64,000 bases of DNA, taken from positions 11,712,087 to 11,776,086 of the forward strand of contig CM040447.1 in the NCBI GenBank assembly GCA_022749755.1. Direction: 5' to 3'. The notes under the pieces were generated by a model. It was not told the DNA's origin, did not search any database, and saw only the letters and a program-made list of their open reading frames with translations. Both the position numbers and the translations under genes were made by a program. Shown here in pieces: positions 25,701 through 41,010 of the stretch. Numbering within the stretch: the first letter of the stretch is position 1; every line of letters begins with the position of its first letter. Source of the DNA: Azadirachta indica (Eukaryota > Streptophyta > Magnoliopsida > Sapindales > Meliaceae).

Positions 25701-26950
25701 TAGTGCTAGAGCAAGTTTGGATGTTATTGATCCATCTTATGGAAAACAACAATATGATGATGTAGAGATCTGCTGAAACTTTAATGACAATTGTATTTAC
25801 AACTTGTGTGTGTTACACATCCTTGAGTATGTGGGAGTGTTACCATGCATGGCTTGCGTTTGCCTGTATATTGACTAATCTAGACTGGAATGAAAGGCAT
25901 GATTGAGTAACATTCTGATTAGAGCCAAAAATATCTACCTAAACCCATAGAGTGAGTGAGACTGTGAGAGAAAGAAGTCCGTCTAAAACATTTCGCTTGA
26001 GATTTGTTCCTGATGGTGTCTGCATCAGTATTTTGTTTTGTTATGGTATGATATTAATTCACAGTGTTTTAGTGGCTCTTATACAAATAAGTTTTGTATA
26101 ACATAGATTTTCTGTTTTGGCACTTGGATTTTAACAATTACCCTTTGTGGTTATTTGGTTATTATTTCCCATATAGGTTTGATGCCCTGATTTAGCTTTA
26201 ATTTGATGGTGAACATATACACACTCTTGTCAAGCCTTTTTCCTCCACTATAAAGCAAACAACCATCAATATACCAAACTTCTGTGTATGAGCAATGGGA
26301 AAGCAGAACTCAGTCAATCTGAATTTTGGTTTGAGGGGGATGCTTCTGAGCTCTTATTAATTTAGGCCAGCCTTTATTGCTGATGTATATACCTTCACTA
26401 CTTAGTCATTTTTTATGCTAATATAATTGTATCAACCATAGATAGCGATCTCAACTTTCTTCATTGAATTAAAAGGCAATCTGAATGTCTGATGAATACA
26501 ACTTGAAAGTGATATGTTTTGCCCCTAACTAATCATATTTTCACTCTGAGGTACTAGCACATGAATATTAGAACTTGCATTATTTCATTCTCAGTCTCTT
26601 CCTACTTCTCCTTATGATGATAAAGGTTATGAAGGTTTTGCATTGTTATCTTCTTTAACAAAACTTGGCACTCGGAAAAGTTTGTCCAACATTTTGTTTG
26701 TGTTTGGTATAGATGGATAATTGACCCACCTTTGGAGATCACTGTCCCATCAAAACATACACCATGGCCAGATGCTCCTCCTGAGCTGCCCTCTCATGAA
26801 AAAACGGTGGTTAGCATCCAAGAGCATCCAGTGAAGCATACCCCAAAGACACGATCATCCAGATCAAAACGCAGTTCAAGAAGTAAGAGAAAGCATGAAG
26901 CAAAAGTGGTAGACGCACAGGTTTCTGCAAGGAATTCTGAAAAAAACTGA
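22743..26950 (+). CDS. IRX14: GT43 xylan glycosyltransferase IRX14
   Basis: Golgi type II membrane protein of glycosyltransferase family 43, needed with IRX9 and IRX10 for elongating the beta-1,4-xylan backbone in secondary walls. Three exons: 22743-23488, 23939-24481, 26713-26950; 508 residues, close to Arabidopsis IRX14. It opens MKLSALQQSYLNRR, a short cytoplasmic tail, then a signal-anchor at residues about 34-65 (VFWLVLHGLCCLISLVLGF onward), a Ser/Thr-rich stem, and the GT43 domain from about residue 140. The metal/nucleotide-sugar site is the acidic motif FADDSN near residues 262-267, just after the first intron. The third exon encodes the conserved GWIIDPPLEITVPSKHTPWP followed by a lysine/arginine/serine-rich tail. 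The second intron is long (2.2 kb) and has no recognised insert. An ATG at 22604 opens an out-of-frame reading frame overlapping the start codon; whether it is transcribed is unknown. Confidence 0.95.
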
Positions 26951-29299
26951 AATAATTAACCAAGGATGTCATAATATATATGTCGTGTGAATTTGGACCA
27001 CTGACCTTCAGCACCAAGAAATTTAAATCATGAGGCAGAAATGCAGATGGTCATTACCAGGTTGTGGGTACATAAGAGTAGGCAAATCTTACAGTTGTCC
27101 ATTGGATACGTGCACTTGCAGTTCCAAGTTAGTTCTAAGTATCACATTTTTCGTTTCTTTTAATTTTTTGTTGGGGTGATTGGGTTTCTGTTTTCATGGA
27201 AGATGCATGTCAGCTAAGATCTGCTGCATTGTTATGATGCAGGAAGCTTGTATCTTACAAGCTTCAAATTTTATACAAATCTTCTGATAGGAATCACAGA
27301 ATGTTGTTCAACTGTTGGCTTTGGTAGAAATGATACCTGTTGTAATAATATCTTCATTCATTAAAAAAGAAAAAAAAAAATTCAGTATGCTGGAATTTTT
27401 TCTCTCGACTTTCTTAATAGAATCCACCGAGCTTTGAAGGAAACCACACCAGTTTCCAGCTAGGAAGGTACTTTTCGCTTTCCAAGCCGTTCTGAGCCCA
27501 TGAAAGGAAGCTAGAAGATATTTTTAATATCCAAAATTTTAAGAACAGAGGTCCGGTCAGACAGTTTGTTGGTTGTATCCAAGGAGCAAGAATGCTGTCT
27601 AATAGCATCTTGAGAAGTATGTGGAAGTGGCTTGGAACTCTTGGCAGTCCGTTTTTATGGTGTGTATCCACGATACTGACTCTACTGTTAGCTGGATCTA
27701 ACATTCAAAGCAAGAGATTTGACGACGACCTGGCGATGAAGTTATCTTGTGAGGTAGTGGGAAACTCGTGGAGAGCAGTCCAGTTGTTTTACCACTAGAT
27801 AAGAAGACAGATTTCATAGCTGACATTGGATGTTCCGTCGCTTGTCTCAATTTAAACAATCGGTAACCCTTTTCATACTAATCCACTGAATTTTTTTTTA
27901 ACTGACACTACTTATTTTACGGTTAATATTTATCAATTATTTAACTCTCCACTTATTCTTAATAATCAATAATTTTATTTTACATTAACTATGACTCAAA
28001 ACTATAATTCATCAATCCTATCCTAAGCAATCAATTCTTTTACTTGTTTAACGTTCTATTTTTAGAATTGGAAAAGAATATACCTTGAACAATTGTTTCA
28101 AAGTCTGCGTCAGCGTAAGGATGTTTACACCGCGCTCTTGCATGTCATTTAACTGCAATAGTTTGAACACCGACCAACCCTTCTTACATCTCAACTTGCA
28201 TGCTCAAAATTATATTCAATTTAAGCTACAACAATTCTAGTTTGTTACCCACCATTTGCCATATTGAATCATATAAAAAAATAAAGGGTACATGAATGTG
28301 CGGCTCTCAGGCTTAACGTCAGGGGCTTAGATCATGAGATTTGGTAGTTATTTTTATGGCATTAAAGCTGTCACGCCGCCCACTGGATACATAAATTCAT
28401 TCATTATTTCTAAGCATTTCTGAATCACTTGCAACTATTGAGGAATTCGAAATTACTAAATTTGCAGACACAGGCCAATTTATTTTTTCTCCCATGAGAA
28501 CGATCTTAGTTATTTAATGACTGCACTGAATTTTAAATGTCATCTGATGCATGAATGATGTAAAGCATGCAGGCAACAGTTCTCTGCGAAATAGATCCAT
28601 TTATGATGCTTAGCCCATTACTTGCAATGCATTCCGGTGCATCTTATCAATCAAAATTATCTCAGACAAGCACATGCATCTCTGATAAAAGCCATTATCC
28701 ACTGTTAAAATTTCAATTGTAGGTATCTCATAATAAGCGGGCTCTTTTTTATATTTTAAAAGAAAAAAAAAAAAGGGCAGTTCTTTTTTTTTGTAGCTTT
28801 ATTTATGCTTCCTTTTACTTTATTGGACCGAAATTCCCTTGTTCTGTATCTCAAAGTTCGAGCTTCACAAGTGGGTTGGAAACTAGTGAAACCCCCAACT
28901 CTAAGGAACCCATAAAGTCATCTTACGTGGCAGAAACCCATTTGCTGAAATTCTGAGACCATGACTTTCCTGCCACCCCCATTTCCCATAATTGAATTTT
29001 AAATAAAAAATTACTAATTGACCATAACCAAAGGAGCCGGGTTGGCCTTGTATTTCTAGTGACCAAAAACGACCCACGAGGCCTCAATTTTATCTCTTCA
29101 CCTATTTTCACGACTTTATAACTCTCTCTTCCCACTGAATCCCCTCTTATTTATATTCTTATAATTTATTATTTTACCTTCAATTATTTACCAAACCCTT
29201 GAATATTAAATTATTTTCTTCTTCTTATAAACTCGATCAAGTTCTTCATTCTCTTCATCTCCCCTCCATTCTCTTTTCTCCTTGTTGAAGAAAACATAA
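26951..29299. other. Spacer, IRX14 3' UTR and protease promoter
   Basis: The first 400 bases are probably IRX14 3' UTR, with a small palindrome AAGCTTGT...ACAAGCTT at about 27243-27262. Frames at 27414-27798 on both strands resemble no protein known to me. The last 200 bases before 29300 are pyrimidine-rich and should include the protease promoter and leader. Confidence 0.55.
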
Positions 29300-31413
<2,114 letters not shown>

Positions 31414-33472
31414 ACATCTTTGTTTTTCACTTTTTGTGTTAAAAAAGATGAGAAGACTGTGAAAGTTGCGAATAATGATGCTTAGTATTACGGTGCTGTG
31501 GCTTAGTTGATTGTAATTCATGCCCTCTATTGCCTCTTGGCCTATGTTTGCCAGAGGAAAGAGCAGGCAATCATGTTATTTGAACGATGTGTATTGTACA
31601 TAGCTTGTCATTTGTTCGATCAGTGTCTGTAAAACTGATATGGTTGTGATTCAATGTCATTTCCTTTCAAAGTCTGTTATTAATATATGAAATGCTTTCT
31701 CAAGGTAGCTGTTTCGTTATCTGCATGTGCTAATTCCTTGCCAAGAATTTCATTTCATTATCCTTTTGAGTGTATATAAATATATATATATATATATATA
31801 TGATCACAAGAAGCTCCTGTCACACTTGCACAATTATTGTATCATATGATTGAACCTTCTTGTATTCAGAAACTTCCTGTTTTTCAAGCATTAAAAGAGC
31901 AGAGCTTGCTTTGATCAGGAAAAACCATGATAAAGCTTTGGTTAAGTTGTTGCGATGGGGCATTGTGGCTCCTGGTGCATGTGTGGCAGAAGTTGGGCAT
32001 GCAATTCATCTGCATGCTTCACCTGTTTTCTTTTCAAGTCAAATCGATATACATGCAAATAAACAGAGCCGAGAGAGAGAGAGAGAGAAAAAGGAAGAAA
32101 AGAGAGAAGAACAAAAAATAGAGGAAAGAAATCATCATAGTCAATCTGGATCATACCCTAAACCTTTTTCCCACCTATCTGCAACCTGAAAAATTTTAAT
32201 AACTGGCAGAATGCTTCTAAATAAAGTGACGCTTTAAGGGGACCATTATTTATATTCATATGGTTTTGTTGTTATCGATTAGATCCATTTGAACTGTGGT
32301 ACGGTGCTGTCAAAGTTGGTTGCTAAATCAACTTCACATTAAAGGAAAACAAAACACGTACTAAAATGTGGCAAAACATCAATTTGCGCCCTCCAGAAAA
32401 TTTTGGGAGGGAATGTCCAGCAGTAAGATTAGTCAAATAATAATGTAAATTCAGTTGCTCAGCATGTAACTTGGTGAGTAGTTGTCAGAAGAAACGCATC
32501 CTTCTGCCTAATCTTCCTTCTAGGGGAAATCATATTCATCTTTCAACATTAAGCCTTCTTTTTCAGGTTATTTAAACATCTTTCTTGTGTGATTTATGAT
32601 GATATAAATAAGGGGTATACTTTATCAAATATTTAAATCTTAAAAGTAGTTGGGATGAAGAAGTAGACTTGAACTGAATGAGGGCTTATTTATTTATCAA
32701 ATAAATAAGGGGTATATTCAACACAGACACAGTGATGATAACCATGTCACGCAAAGATAAGGCATATTTTCAATTCACACACCTTCCCCACTATCACATA
32801 TCCAGTTCGTGTTCCACGTGATTGCATAAAAGGAGCTATCTTCTCTCCTGCCCCCCTACGTTTTGCACGTGCAAAAAGTCCAATTACTTTTATTGTGGGT
32901 CAACTCCGGATTTCCAGCTGTATAATAATCAAAATTTTATAAAAACTGCGTAGCTTGTAATAATAATAATAATATAACAAGAAGTTGCTTTTCTCAAGCT
33001 TTGAACTGAATGAATATTTTATATAAATTTGGACTTCATACCAAACTCCTTGCCTCATCTGCTTTTCTTAAGCTTTTACCTTTTCCCTTCTTCTGCAATG
33101 ATCATTTGAGGCATTTCCAGCCTTTTAAGGCAGTTCTTATGTGGGAATTTTGTTATAGAACATAGGTAAAAAAAAGGGTTAAGAATATAAAAAGGGAAAT
33201 TGCCTTAAGCTTGAGAACGAAACATTTCACCTTAAATTTATCTGATATTTGTTATTACAAGCCAAGGGGGCCATGCATGCGGGTTACACATTTGGTTCAG
33301 TCAAATTAAGCCATTGAATAAAAAATAAACAATGTATATCCAACTTCATTAATTTGTGCAACAAATCTTCCATTTCAGACTCTATCTTCACATATTTGAT
33401 CTTGAGGGAAAAAAATTTTGCTGTGATTGTGATTAGCATCCTTCGAAGCAAATTCAAATTTAAGTCATAGAA
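31414..33472. other. Spacer with microsatellites
   Basis: Begins with the protease 3' UTR. Contains a TA microsatellite at about 31773-31801 and a GA-rich tract at about 32070-32120. Frames at 31860-32189 are driven by these simple repeats and are not believable genes. TATAAAAAG at about 33186 could be the TATA box of the DUF247 gene, 280 bases upstream of its ATG (inference). Confidence 0.55.
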
Positions 33473-35035
33473 ATGGTTGCTGTGTTCAACAAAGAGCTTC
33501 TGAGTTGGTATCTTATTACTTTAAAACTCAGAGAAACTGTAGAATCTGGAGTTCCAAGAACCTCTAATTCTACCGGATTGCTTGAATTGCCAGAACAACC
33601 TCAAGAACAGCTGCAGAAACAGCAGCAGACACCATCAAACAGCGTGCAGATTGTGATCAAAGAAGATGGAGCAACTTCTCCTGATGCTGAGTGGGTGATA
33701 TCCATCAAGGAAAAACTTGAGCAAGCTCGGCAAGACGATGAAGCAGGTTCATGGGCAAAGTTGAGCATATATAAAATCCCTCAACACTTGAGAGAAGGAG
33801 GAGATGACAGGGTTTATTTTCCTCAGACCGAGTCTTTGGGGCCTTACCACCATGGCAAGAAACGCCTACGTAAGATGGATCGCCATAAGTGGCGTTCCCT
33901 TCATCATGTTCTCAAGCGTTCTAGTCAAGACATAAAGATTTATCTCGATTCTATAAAAGAACTTGAAGAAAAAGCTGGTGCTTGTTACGAAGGTCCCATT
34001 AATCTCAGCAGCAATGAATTTGTAGAGATGATGGTTCTTGATGGCTGTTTTGTGCTTGAGCTCTTTCGTGGAGCTGCTGAAGGATTCACTAGACTTGGCT
34101 ATCCTCGAAATGATCCTGTTTTTTCCATGAGGGGATATATGATAATGTTAGAGAACCAGCTTCCACTCTTTGTACTTGATCGGCTCTTGGGACTTCAGTT
34201 CGGTAATCCTGACCAGAAAGGAATTGTTGCCAAGCTAGCTCTCAGATTCTTTGACCCATTAACGCCAACAGACGAGCCACTAACGAAAGGTGACAGAAAC
34301 AAATTGGAGACCTCTATAGGATATGCAAACACTTTTGATCCTTTATCAGATCAAGGTGGCCTTCATTGTCTTGATGTTTTTCGCAACAGTCTCTTGCGCT
34401 CAGGGCCTCAACCTGTACCTCCCAAGATTTGGATCAAACGATGGTCGCATACTAATCGTGTTGCCGATAAAAGAAGGCAACAGCTGATTCATTGTGTGAC
34501 AGAACTCAGAGAAGCTGGTGTCAAGTTCAGGAAAAGGAAGACTGATCGTTTCTGGGACATAAAATTCGAGCATGGGATTCTAAGTATTCCTAGGCTTTTC
34601 ATCCATGATGGTACAAAGTCACTTTTCCTCAATCTTATCGCATTTGAGCAGTGTCATTTTGATTGTAGTAATGACATTACATCCTATGTGATCTTCATGG
34701 ACAATTTGATAAACTCTCCTGAGGATGTTGGATACCTCCATTACTGTGGCATTATTGAGCACTGGTTGGGTAGTGATGCTGAAGTTGCAGACCTCTTCAA
34801 TCGTCTCTGCGAAGAGGTGGTTTTCGATATCAATGACAGTTATCTTTCCAAACTGTCAGAAGATGTAAACCGATATTACAATCACAAATGGAATGCATGG
34901 CGTGCAAGCCTCAAGCATAAATACTTCAACAACCCCTGGGCCATCATCTCATTTGCTGCTGCTGTTGTGTTGCTGTTTCTTACTTTTGCACAGACCTTCT
35001 ATGGCGTCTATGGCTATTACAAGCCAGCTTCTTAA
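33473..35035 (+). CDS. DUF247 / UPF0481 membrane-anchored protein
   Basis: Intronless gene of 520 residues in the plant DUF247 family (UPF0481, At3g47200-like). Biochemical function is unknown; some members in grasses act in self-incompatibility, but the family is large and that role cannot be transferred. The family opening is clear from about residue 95: IYKIPQHLR, then SLGPYHHGKKRL and MDRHKWRSLHHVL. Later conserved pieces are VEMMVLDGCFVLELFR, MIMLENQLPLFVLDRL and LFLNLIAFEQCH. A single C-terminal transmembrane helix lies at about residues 488-512 (WAIISFAAAVVLLFLTFAQTF) with a very short tail, giving a tail-anchored topology. The first 75 residues are a Gln-rich, family-variable extension. 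Complete, no frameshift. Confidence 0.94.
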   Translation: MVAVFNKELLSWYLITLKLRETVESGVPRTSNSTGLLELPEQPQEQLQKQQQTPSNSVQIVIKEDGATSPDAEWVISIKEKLEQARQDDEAGSWAKLSIYKIPQHLREGGDDRVYFPQTESLGPYHHGKKRLRKMDRHKWRSLHHVLKRSSQDIKIYLDSIKELEEKAGACYEGPINLSSNEFVEMMVLDGCFVLELFRGAAEGFTRLGYPRNDPVFSMRGYMIMLENQLPLFVLDRLLGLQFGNPDQKGIVAKLALRFFDPLTPTDEPLTKGDRNKLETSIGYANTFDPLSDQGGLHCLDVFRNSLLRSGPQPVPPKIWIKRWSHTNRVADKRRQQLIHCVTELREAGVKFRKRKTDRFWDIKFEHGILSIPRLFIHDGTKSLFLNLIAFEQCHFDCSNDITSYVIFMDNLINSPEDVGYLHYCGIIEHWLGSDAEVADLFNRLCEEVVFDINDSYLSKLSEDVNRYYNHKWNAWRASLKHKYFNNPWAIISFAAAVVLLFLTFAQTFYGVYGYYKPAS

Positions 35036-36183
35036 CATTTTTGTTTCGCTGGAAAGAATATATCCACACACACTAATGACTTCATAAACATCCAGATTTT
35101 TGGTCCTTCACTGGACACAGTTCAAGATTGTATAGATTGTATTAGCATCAATTACAAGTTTGCTTCAATGTTCTCATTTACAGACTGCTATCTATTTTCA
35201 CATTCAATTGCTATTTCCTCTTCAATTTGGCAATGCTTTAGCATGCTTTCTTTCAAGTGGAATGCGTTTTTAGCTGCACGGAAAGAAAATATTAGTCCTA
35301 AGCTTAAAGGGGAAACCACCAGCTGTCAGAACAAGTACAAAACTACAAACAGAATCATTTGAGACCATTTTGTTTTTCTGGATCAAATTCGATTATTAGA
35401 GATCTTGGAGCCATTGCAAAGAAACCAGCAGCCAAACACTTCCTATGAGCTCCCCGTCAACATAATGAAAACAAAGTGAGATACAACCTCACCAGTAACC
35501 TTTCTGAACTTGTTTTATATTGTTTAAATATTTTGCCATGTGTGGCAGGGAACAGAAGCATTGTAATCTGATGTGTTCTCATCCATGGGCATAGCTCTTA
35601 TAATCATATAAAACTTAAATCACTTCCATTAAATATATAGTAGGACAAGCAATCCTCATAGAAAAAATAAATAAATGAGCAATAGCTTGAAAGAAAAACT
35701 TTGGTGTTTTCTCGAGTATGCATTGCTAAAGGAGAGAATGAAATTTTCAGCTGAACTAGGAAAAAATACAATTGCAAACTAAATGTTAACATAATCCAAT
35801 TGCTCTTTTGGACCACCTTTTCCTTGGTACAAAGTTAGTGAATCAACTTCTAGGCAAATGTAATATGTCCCTTCTATACAAAAGGACCTTTTATGGAGAA
35901 AAGAAAAGAAAAAGGGAAAGCAAAGAAGAAGAAACATTGGCAACCACTGTTGATTCCCTAATCTAATTTTCTAGTTCTACCAGAGCATATTAAAGCTTGC
36001 TCAGTTAAGAATCTCAGGAGAGAACAATCATCCAATGTGCCAAAACAAGTTCTCAAGAGAATTTTTACTATCACCACATCCTTAACGTGCTCAGCAGTCA
36101 ACTAAATAACGCAGAAAAAAGGCTATGCCACCTCTGCATGTGCCGACTTTAAAAGGAGCTTACATGGTTCCCTCTTGCTGATC
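35036..36183. other. Convergent spacer
   Basis: Lies between the 3' ends of the DUF247 gene (+) and the RER1 gene (-), so it mainly holds their 3' UTRs. Small frames at 35168-35362 and 35604-35816 have no recognisable content. Confidence 0.55.
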
Positions 36184-38306
36184 TCAATCCTTAGAAGGGC
36201 TAGTTGCTTCAGTTGAAGATGTTTTCCTTCCATCATATCGCTGTAAAACAAAATAAGTTAATTCACAATAACGAGAATGTATACTGAGCGTAACGGGGCA
36301 AAACACAAAAATATGCTAACTGCAATAAATATGCAGAGTAAATTTAAGGATACCTGTTTTCCAAAAGAGAATGGAACATATCTGTACTTGATCATGTGCA
36401 TAATCTGTCTCCTCATAGTGAGAGTAAATAGCATCAGCCAGTAGAAAAGGAGTATTGGCCAAAACACAGGTACATCAAATGCTCTGAAGAATGTCATCAC
36501 AAAACCAATGCAGAAGGACCTTGTGATACAGAACCTTGAAGGAAGAAAATGGAACAACCTCAATAATGTTATGGACCAGGCAAATAACTGGCATAAAACA
36601 GTTTGTAAATGGCAAAAGACTTCCCAGGGTAGAAAACATAACATCTCAAAATCAAGGATCAATTCTTCCATCAACAAGACAAGGAAATTTATGTCTAAGA
36701 AAAGTATATGAAAGCACAGATTCCCCCAGAGCGGCATTACACTTGAAGTGCTCCAAACAAGTAAGAATATAAGATAAAATTTTACCCTTCATGAAAAAAC
36801 CAGCTCAAAACTGACGTAATTGATTCCAATAGCCTTTTACTGTATAAATGGAAAGAAAGAGATACTCAGATTGTTCTATATGTTCATCAGGTCATATTTT
36901 GTCTCCACAGTAACCTCTAATAGTACCAGTCTCAAATCAAAGCAATGCATGATAATTTCGAGCATCAACAATCTTACTAATTGCATATGCTGTTTCTAAA
37001 AAAACTATTAAAATAGGCATGTGGAATTATCAAAAAATTAATAAAAAACTTGAACAGCTCAAGTTTCTGACCAGTACTCAATATATCAGAGATATTTCAA
37101 CCAGTAAACAGCCAGATGTGTACAATAGGCAAACATGACTAATGAACCATGTCAATACATACAAAGCAGCACCTGATGTGAATATAGCATCAACATCAGA
37201 CATTTTCTCATAGTCTAGAAAGTTTTACCAAAAAATACCGAGGGGTTGAGTTTGAGTGCTAAAGACATATGGATACAGCCAAGAGGCCAGGATATGGATA
37301 TATAAAATATCTCACAAGTTTCCTGATTGCTAAAGTTTTAGGATTAAACAATAATTCTCAATTACAACTTGTTGAGCACATAAACGTCAGGGGACTTCTA
37401 GGTATCAACAAAAATGAAAAGTTTTACGAAGACACCACAATTTCATCATTTCGTGGTCTTATGCTGAAAATTGCCCTAAAATTATCAGCATAAACTGAAA
37501 ATGTCCCACAAGACAAAAATATGTAGAAAGAACAATATTAGGAGCTGTTTGATCTGGAATCCAGATACAATTCCTTGATCTTCAAGATACAGAATATGAA
37601 ACAATCTTATGGGGACTGTTTCAAAAATAACCGTCATACAATCTTATCTTGGGTAGGAATATTTTGTCACAGAACTCCAATTTATATCCTAATTTTCCAA
37701 AAAAAATTTCTGGATCACGATCAAAATGACCCCATTTGATTCTCCAAAATTTTATGTCACGAATTAATTACCGAGTTTCTCACCCGTCATAGACCAATTT
37801 TGCCAATCCCAATGCATAACTTTGGCTTCATCATGAAGTAAACATGGCGGATGTTTGTCATTTCATTTTACTAAACCCAACAAAAAAACAGATATAAAAC
37901 AGTACACTAGAATTTGTTACCAGAACTTGAACTCCGGCAAACGGCGAACGAATGGCCTGAACTCGTCCGATGCGCGGGTAGGCAGCGTGGGCGTATCGCT
38001 GAACTCGGGATCGATCTGCGGAGAAAGAAATCCCATCAAGAGATTCAACATGTAGATTCCCAGACCGTATGTGATGATGTAGAACCCTTGGACGACGTAC
38101 ACGCGTACAGCGTAGATTAAGACCACGGCCAAGCAGGCGAGCCAACGGTAGAGAACGTGTGGGACAGACTTGTCCAGTAAGTGCTGGTACCCCCGCGAGA
38201 CATTGTATCTCCACCGCGTGAAGGCTGCCGTCGTAGATGCTGATGATGACGATGAGGAGGAGAGATCGTCTGACGTTACGGCCGTGGCGGACGGTACGTT
38301 TTCCAT
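36184..38306 (-). CDS. RER1C: RER1C-like ER retrieval receptor
   Basis: Golgi membrane protein that returns escaped ER membrane proteins to the ER through COPI vesicles. 207 residues in three minus-strand exons: 38306-37921, 36534-36354, 36240-36184. The N-terminal 30 residues are Ser/Thr/Ala-rich and acidic. Four hydrophobic segments follow in the W-shaped RER1 arrangement: [52 protein letters not shown] and [17 protein letters not shown]. Family signatures seen are [28 protein letters not shown] (the first intron falls inside the Trp codon) and [15 protein letters not shown]. The polar tail encoded by the last exon ends TSPSKD. The HLLDK and VPFSFGK wording points to the RER1C subgroup rather than RER1A/B (from memory). 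A TA-repeat at about 38376-38392 may act as a TATA region. Confidence 0.94.
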
Positions 38307-39471
38307 TGGGGCCCACTTGCTGTGGAATTATTTTTTTCCTTCAGTCTTTTAAAGTTCGTGCATGAATGCGTGTATGTATATATATATATATAAATATCGG
38401 TGTTTGGTTCAGTTTTGGCTGTGCTTTTGTTAACCAATGTTGTTTGACTCTTTTCGCCGATGGCCTTATAGAAGGGCGCCTTTGATTTCGGTTCGGCTTC
38501 AAAACATGGGTTTATGTTTGCGTCAAACGTTGTTGACCGATTTAAACGAACCGAACCGGATTAATATTTTTGTGCTCCCTTTATTTCTCAATAATTCGAT
38601 GGCTGAGTTTTTGATCGACTTTTTTTTTTTCATCTTTATTTATTATATTTTAAAAATTTTTAATTTGTATTTTGGCCTATATAAATAGCTCAATTAGTCA
38701 CATATAAAAAAATGTAAAATTCAAATTTTACTTACACAAAATTAAGAAATTATTTAATTTATTTTTAAAAAAAATAACTTATAAGTCTTTAAAGTTTAGT
38801 CTATTAAACTAATTAATTTAAATAGTTACAAAAATAATTATTAAAATCTCATTTACTAAAAAATGACAACTATATTATTATTTAATAGTAATTAGCAAAA
38901 AAAATTAATTTTTGAGATCCAAATAGAATTTAATCTAATTGTAAAATCAAACCAAATTAATTTCGAGTTTCAAGTTTTCAATTCTAATTTTAAGAATATT
39001 TTTATACAAGTTTCTAAAATTTATAAAAATTATAAATAAATAAAAACAATTTGTAAAATTTATAAGAACATTCCCTTATCTTTTTGTGAATTTATGTAAA
39101 TTTTTATGAATTTATAATTTTTATAAAATTTAGAAGTTTAAATAAAATTTTACGTTCGATCTTAATTGATTTACCATTTGAATTTGGTTTTATCAGTTTC
39201 AAAAACTAAAAATCGAATAAAACTAAATTTTTATAATGGTCGAATCAAATCAAAACAAACTGTTTAATTCAATTCGGTTTGATTCTACCTTTTTCCCCAC
39301 ACCTACTAAAGATAAAATTTGGGAATATAACATAAAAATATAAAAAATATAAAATATGCAAATGTTTTTATGTGTTAGAACTTAGAAGCTAAAAACATGT
39401 CTAATATGCATTTGAAATTGATACAATCTAAAAAGGAAATAAAAATAACCATCTTTTATCATTTTATTAAG
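38307..39471. other. AT-rich spacer
   Basis: RER1 promoter side followed by very AT-rich DNA. No gene seen; the frame at 38437-38688 is not recognisable. Confidence 0.55.
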
Positions 39472-40414
39472 GGCTAATGATAATTAATATCTCATTTTTT
39501 TTTGAAAATAAATGTCAAGTATTTAATGAAATAAAAAGTATTTATTAGTGAGAACTTTTTGGTTAGATTTTTCTATCACTATTAGGTTTTGATTGACTTT
39601 AACTAATAAAATGATATAAATACCTATTGACTTATGTTAATGAACAAATTTATATAAATATCTCTAATTCTCAATTTTTTTTAAAAATAAATTACAAAAT
39701 ATAAAAAATATATAAGTACAATACCTCAAAATAAAAAATAATTAGTATATTTGAAAATAAATATAATTAAAATTAGAATTAAAAATAAAAATTGATATTA
39801 TCAGCATTTAGGATTTTTAAAAAATAATTATAAAATATAAAGAGATAAATGTGCATCAAAATTATCAATTTTTCTTAAATTATCATTATCACTCTCCATT
39901 TTTACAATTCCTTCATAACCTACCTCATTTTTCACATTATCAACATAACTTAATTCCTTTTTCTTTCATCAAAATCACCAAATTTATAATTCTTGGTCTT
40001 TTTTCAACATCAAAACATTATCAACTACCAAATTTTCACCCATATATTAAAAAATAAAGAGAAAAAAAAGGAGTTGAAGAAGAAGAATAAATCAATTAGA
40101 AGGAAAGAAGAAAAAGAAAAAGAAGAAAAATTTGGAAATAGAAACCAAGAAGAAAGAAGAAGAGGAAAGTGATGCTTTTTTTTATTAAATATAATTTATT
40201 TTTAAATCACAATAACCATTTTATCATCAAATATAAAAATAATAATTTTTTAATTTTTAATCTTAGTTTTAAATTACAATAACTATTATACCTTTTTTTT
40301 ATCATAGTAGTGATAGAAAAATCTAATATAAAGAATCTTATTGACAAATATTTTTTACTTAAACGAATACTTAATATTTATTTAAAAAAAATCGGGGTCT
40401 AAGTGTCACTAGCC
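39472..40414. mobile_element. Non-autonomous inverted-repeat element (MULE-like/MITE)
   Basis: About 943 bp bounded by long inverted repeats: left arm 39472 to about 39584, right arm about 40302 to 40414. Both ends begin GGCTA(A/G)TGA when read inward, and the inner parts share the exact phrase TTAGATTTTTCTATCACTA. Some short indels separate the arms. The interior is AT-rich and codes for nothing recognisable. Long arms suggest the Mutator-like class, but no clear 9-bp target duplication could be read because the flanks are T-rich. Confidence 0.7.
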
Positions 40415-40897
40415 TTTTTTTTTAAATTTTGCATCAACTTAACTAGTTCTTTTCAAAAATTTTAAATCTATGGTCATTTCAAGAATTTCTTACATGAATA
40501 ATATTATTATTAAAATAGTGGCCCAAATTTTTCGTCTTTTATTACATTCAATATATGATAAAGTTAATGAATGAATTGACAATATGAAATACACTTCTTT
40601 TATCTTTTACTTTAAATTTTAATCATTCTATAAAATTTTATATTTTATTTTAAGTCAAAAGACTCTACCATTTTATTTTGTAGTAACATTGAAATTATTA
40701 TATAAAACTTTATATATTATTTGAAGTTAAAAGTTTCCACTTGATGAGCCAATTTCCTTTATCTTTTATGAGCCCAATATTAGAACATATAAGGATTACA
40801 AGATGGGCCATGTCCCCAATGAATCGTCCAATTAGGTAGAACGTGAGGCCTATGTTCTTCTTAAGTCAAGTCTAAAACAAAAATTTTATAAGTAATT
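40415..40897. other. Short spacer between two transposons
   Basis: AT-rich spacer, no gene. Its last nine bases, TAAGTAATT (40889-40897), form the left target-site duplication of the large Mutator-like element. Confidence 0.6.
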
Positions 40898-41010
40898 AAA
40901 AAAATTTACCAAAATGACCACTATTCACACCCATTTAACAAAAATGATCACTGTTCATAATAATTTTAAAAAATGACCAATTAAAAAATTTTAAGACAAA
41001 ATTGCAACCT
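40898..41010. repeat. Left terminal inverted repeat of MULE
   Basis: Read inward it contains ACTATTCACACCCATTTAAC, CACTGTTCATAAT and TTTTAAAAAATGACCAA, all found in reverse complement in the right arm. About 14 mismatches in 112 positions by eye. One extra A at the outer end makes the exact first base uncertain by one. Confidence 0.9.

Noticed and set aside
27414..27798. Overlapping frames on both strands after IRX14
   Set aside because: No recognisable homology, and opposing frames of similar length suggest chance.
31860..32189. Frame rich in Arg/Glu/Lys
   Set aside because: Produced by the GA simple repeat; no domain or splice support.
36258..36737. 159-residue minus frame as a separate membrane protein
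   Set aside because: It is exon 2 of the RER1 gene read through into its flanking introns.
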